Part shown: piece after piece, positions 11,985 to 12,544 of the stretch
Layout of the letters: every line of letters starts with the position of its first letter
How positions within the stretch are numbered: the stretch's first letter is position 1
DNA from: an uncultured Oscillospiraceae bacterium
GTDB lineage: Bacteria > Bacillota > Clostridia > Oscillospirales > Oscillospiraceae
Assembly: GCA_944385305.1 (NCBI GenBank)
Contig: CALWWS010000012.1
Coordinates: 1-12,544, forward strand
DNA length: 12,544 nucleotides
Direction of reading: 5' to 3'
Notes under the pieces: model-generated
What the model saw: only the letters and a program-made list of their open reading frames with translations
Database searches by the model: none
Told to the model about the DNA's origin: nothing
Program-made: the position numbers and the translations under genes

Positions 11985-12544
11985 TCAGAGAGAGAGCACC
12001 TGATACTCCTGCTCCAGCAGATCCATCCACAGCAGCTTCCCCGCCAGAGGGCTGGACCGGCCGCACAGAAGCCTGATGGCCTCGCCGGCCTGGACAGCCG
12101 CGCACAGACCCGCCGTGGGCGAGAGGCTCCCCTGATCCGGATGCGCGGGGGCATCCGCGGGGTAGAGCCGCTCCATCAGACCGCTCTCCGGCAGGATCAC
12201 CGCCGCCTGGGCATACCATCCCTGAATGGCCCCGTGCACCAAGGGGATACCCGCCTGGCAGCAGGCTTTGGCCAGGACGCGCCGGGCGGACGGGCTGTCC
12301 AGAGCGTCCAGGGCCAGATGGTGGCCGGCAATCAGGCAGTCGGCATTTTCTGCTGTCAGGAAGGTGGGAACGGCCTTTACCGTGACCTGCGGATTCACCA
12401 GGGCGGCCCGCTCACATGCGCACTCCGCTTTGGACCGGCCCAGACTTGCTGCGTCGGCCAGCAGCTGGCGGTTGAGATTGCTGGGTGTAAACCGGTCCCC
12501 GTCGCACACCGTGATGGTTCCCACCCCGACCCGGAGCAGATGCT
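11985..12544 (-). CDS. ThiF/MoeB/HesA-type adenylyltransferase, partial
   Basis: Only the C-terminal 185 residues are in the window; the N-terminus with the ATP-binding GxGGLG loop lies beyond 12544. The frame continues open to the edge (reading HLLRVGVGTITVCDGD), so the GTG at 12524 is an internal Val codon and not a start. E1-like hallmarks are VCDGDRFTPSNLNRQLL (ATP ribose Asp, Asn-Leu-Asn-Arg-Gln), LALDALDSPSARRVLAKAC (the DxxD/N stretch before the crossover loop), IPLVHGAIQGWYAQ, and SPTAGLCAAVQAGEAIRLLCG. Such enzymes adenylate the C-terminal glycine of ThiS/MoaD-type sulfur carriers, for thiamine, molybdopterin or related pathways. The CxxC zinc pairs of MoeB/ThiF are not seen in the visible part (the usual Cys position reads RLYPADAPAHPDQGS). 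No carrier gene follows on the same strand. Confidence 0.88.
   Translation of the reverse strand, partial: HLLRVGVGTITVCDGDRFTPSNLNRQLLADAASLGRSKAECACERAALVNPQVTVKAVPTFLTAENADCLIAGHHLALDALDSPSARRVLAKACCQAGIPLVHGAIQGWYAQAAVILPESGLMERLYPADAPAHPDQGSLSPTAGLCAAVQAGEAIRLLCGRSSPLAGKLLWMDLLEQEYQVLSL

Overview
The window looks like the chromosome of a high-GC Clostridia (Bacillota), most likely a gut-type anaerobe of the Oscillospiraceae/Ruminococcaceae kind. This rests on the strong GC bias in coding third positions, sigma-A promoters of the TTGACA/TATAAT type, purine-rich Shine-Dalgarno sites before nearly every gene, and the gene content (VanS/R-like two-component pair, AEC transporter with a GntR/FCD regulator, ECF sigma with zinc-finger anti-sigma, CoA-disulfide reductase fused to rhodanese). 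The assignment is an inference; there is no rRNA or other marker in the window. No tRNA, CRISPR array or intact mobile element was seen.

Layout. Positions 1-30 hold the last nine codons of a plus-strand gene, followed by a strong bidirectional terminator. From there to 6840 all genes lie on the minus strand, in four units. (1) A monocistronic MATE exporter (97-1506) has a near-consensus promoter. (2) A response regulator and sensor kinase overlap by 26 bp (4561 down to 1699), with the kinase starting at TTG. (3) An AEC-family carrier, a GntR/FCD regulator and a 142-residue helical protein of unknown function (6840 down to 4730) form a probable operon. It has one promoter, a GntR-type operator at the transcription start, and a terminator at the end. 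(4) The 364-bp gap 6841-7204 holds the divergent control region and a plus-strand terminator that closes no visible gene, so a small RNA or leader RNA may be encoded there.

From 7205 to 10815 genes lie on the plus strand. First come an ECF sigma factor and its overlapping membrane-anchored anti-sigma factor. Next is a two-gene sulfur unit: a single-domain rhodanese and, one base later, a flavoprotein disulfide/persulfide reductase with its own C-terminal rhodanese domain. A shared convergent terminator separates this unit from a minus-strand Crp/Fnr-family regulator (10867-11523) that has a Cys-x5-Cys pair in its sensory domain. The promoter of the sulfur unit has an extended -10 element, no recognisable -35 element, and a 15-bp Crp/Fnr-like palindrome centred about 41 bp before the predicted start. 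That is the geometry of a class II activated promoter. The neighbouring regulator is therefore the natural candidate activator, which would make 8695-11577 a self-contained sulfane-sulfur or redox response module.

The last part has a 461-bp stretch without an intact gene (11524-11984). It holds the regulator's promoter and a plus-strand stretch that reads as a protein only if the frame is shifted, perhaps a decayed gene. Finally there is the C-terminal 185 residues of a minus-strand ThiF/MoeB/HesA-type adenylyltransferase that runs off the window end.

The most promising lead for something not yet described is the sulfur module with its regulator. After it come the palindrome that covers the start codon of the 142-residue protein and the orphan terminator region upstream of the sigma factor.
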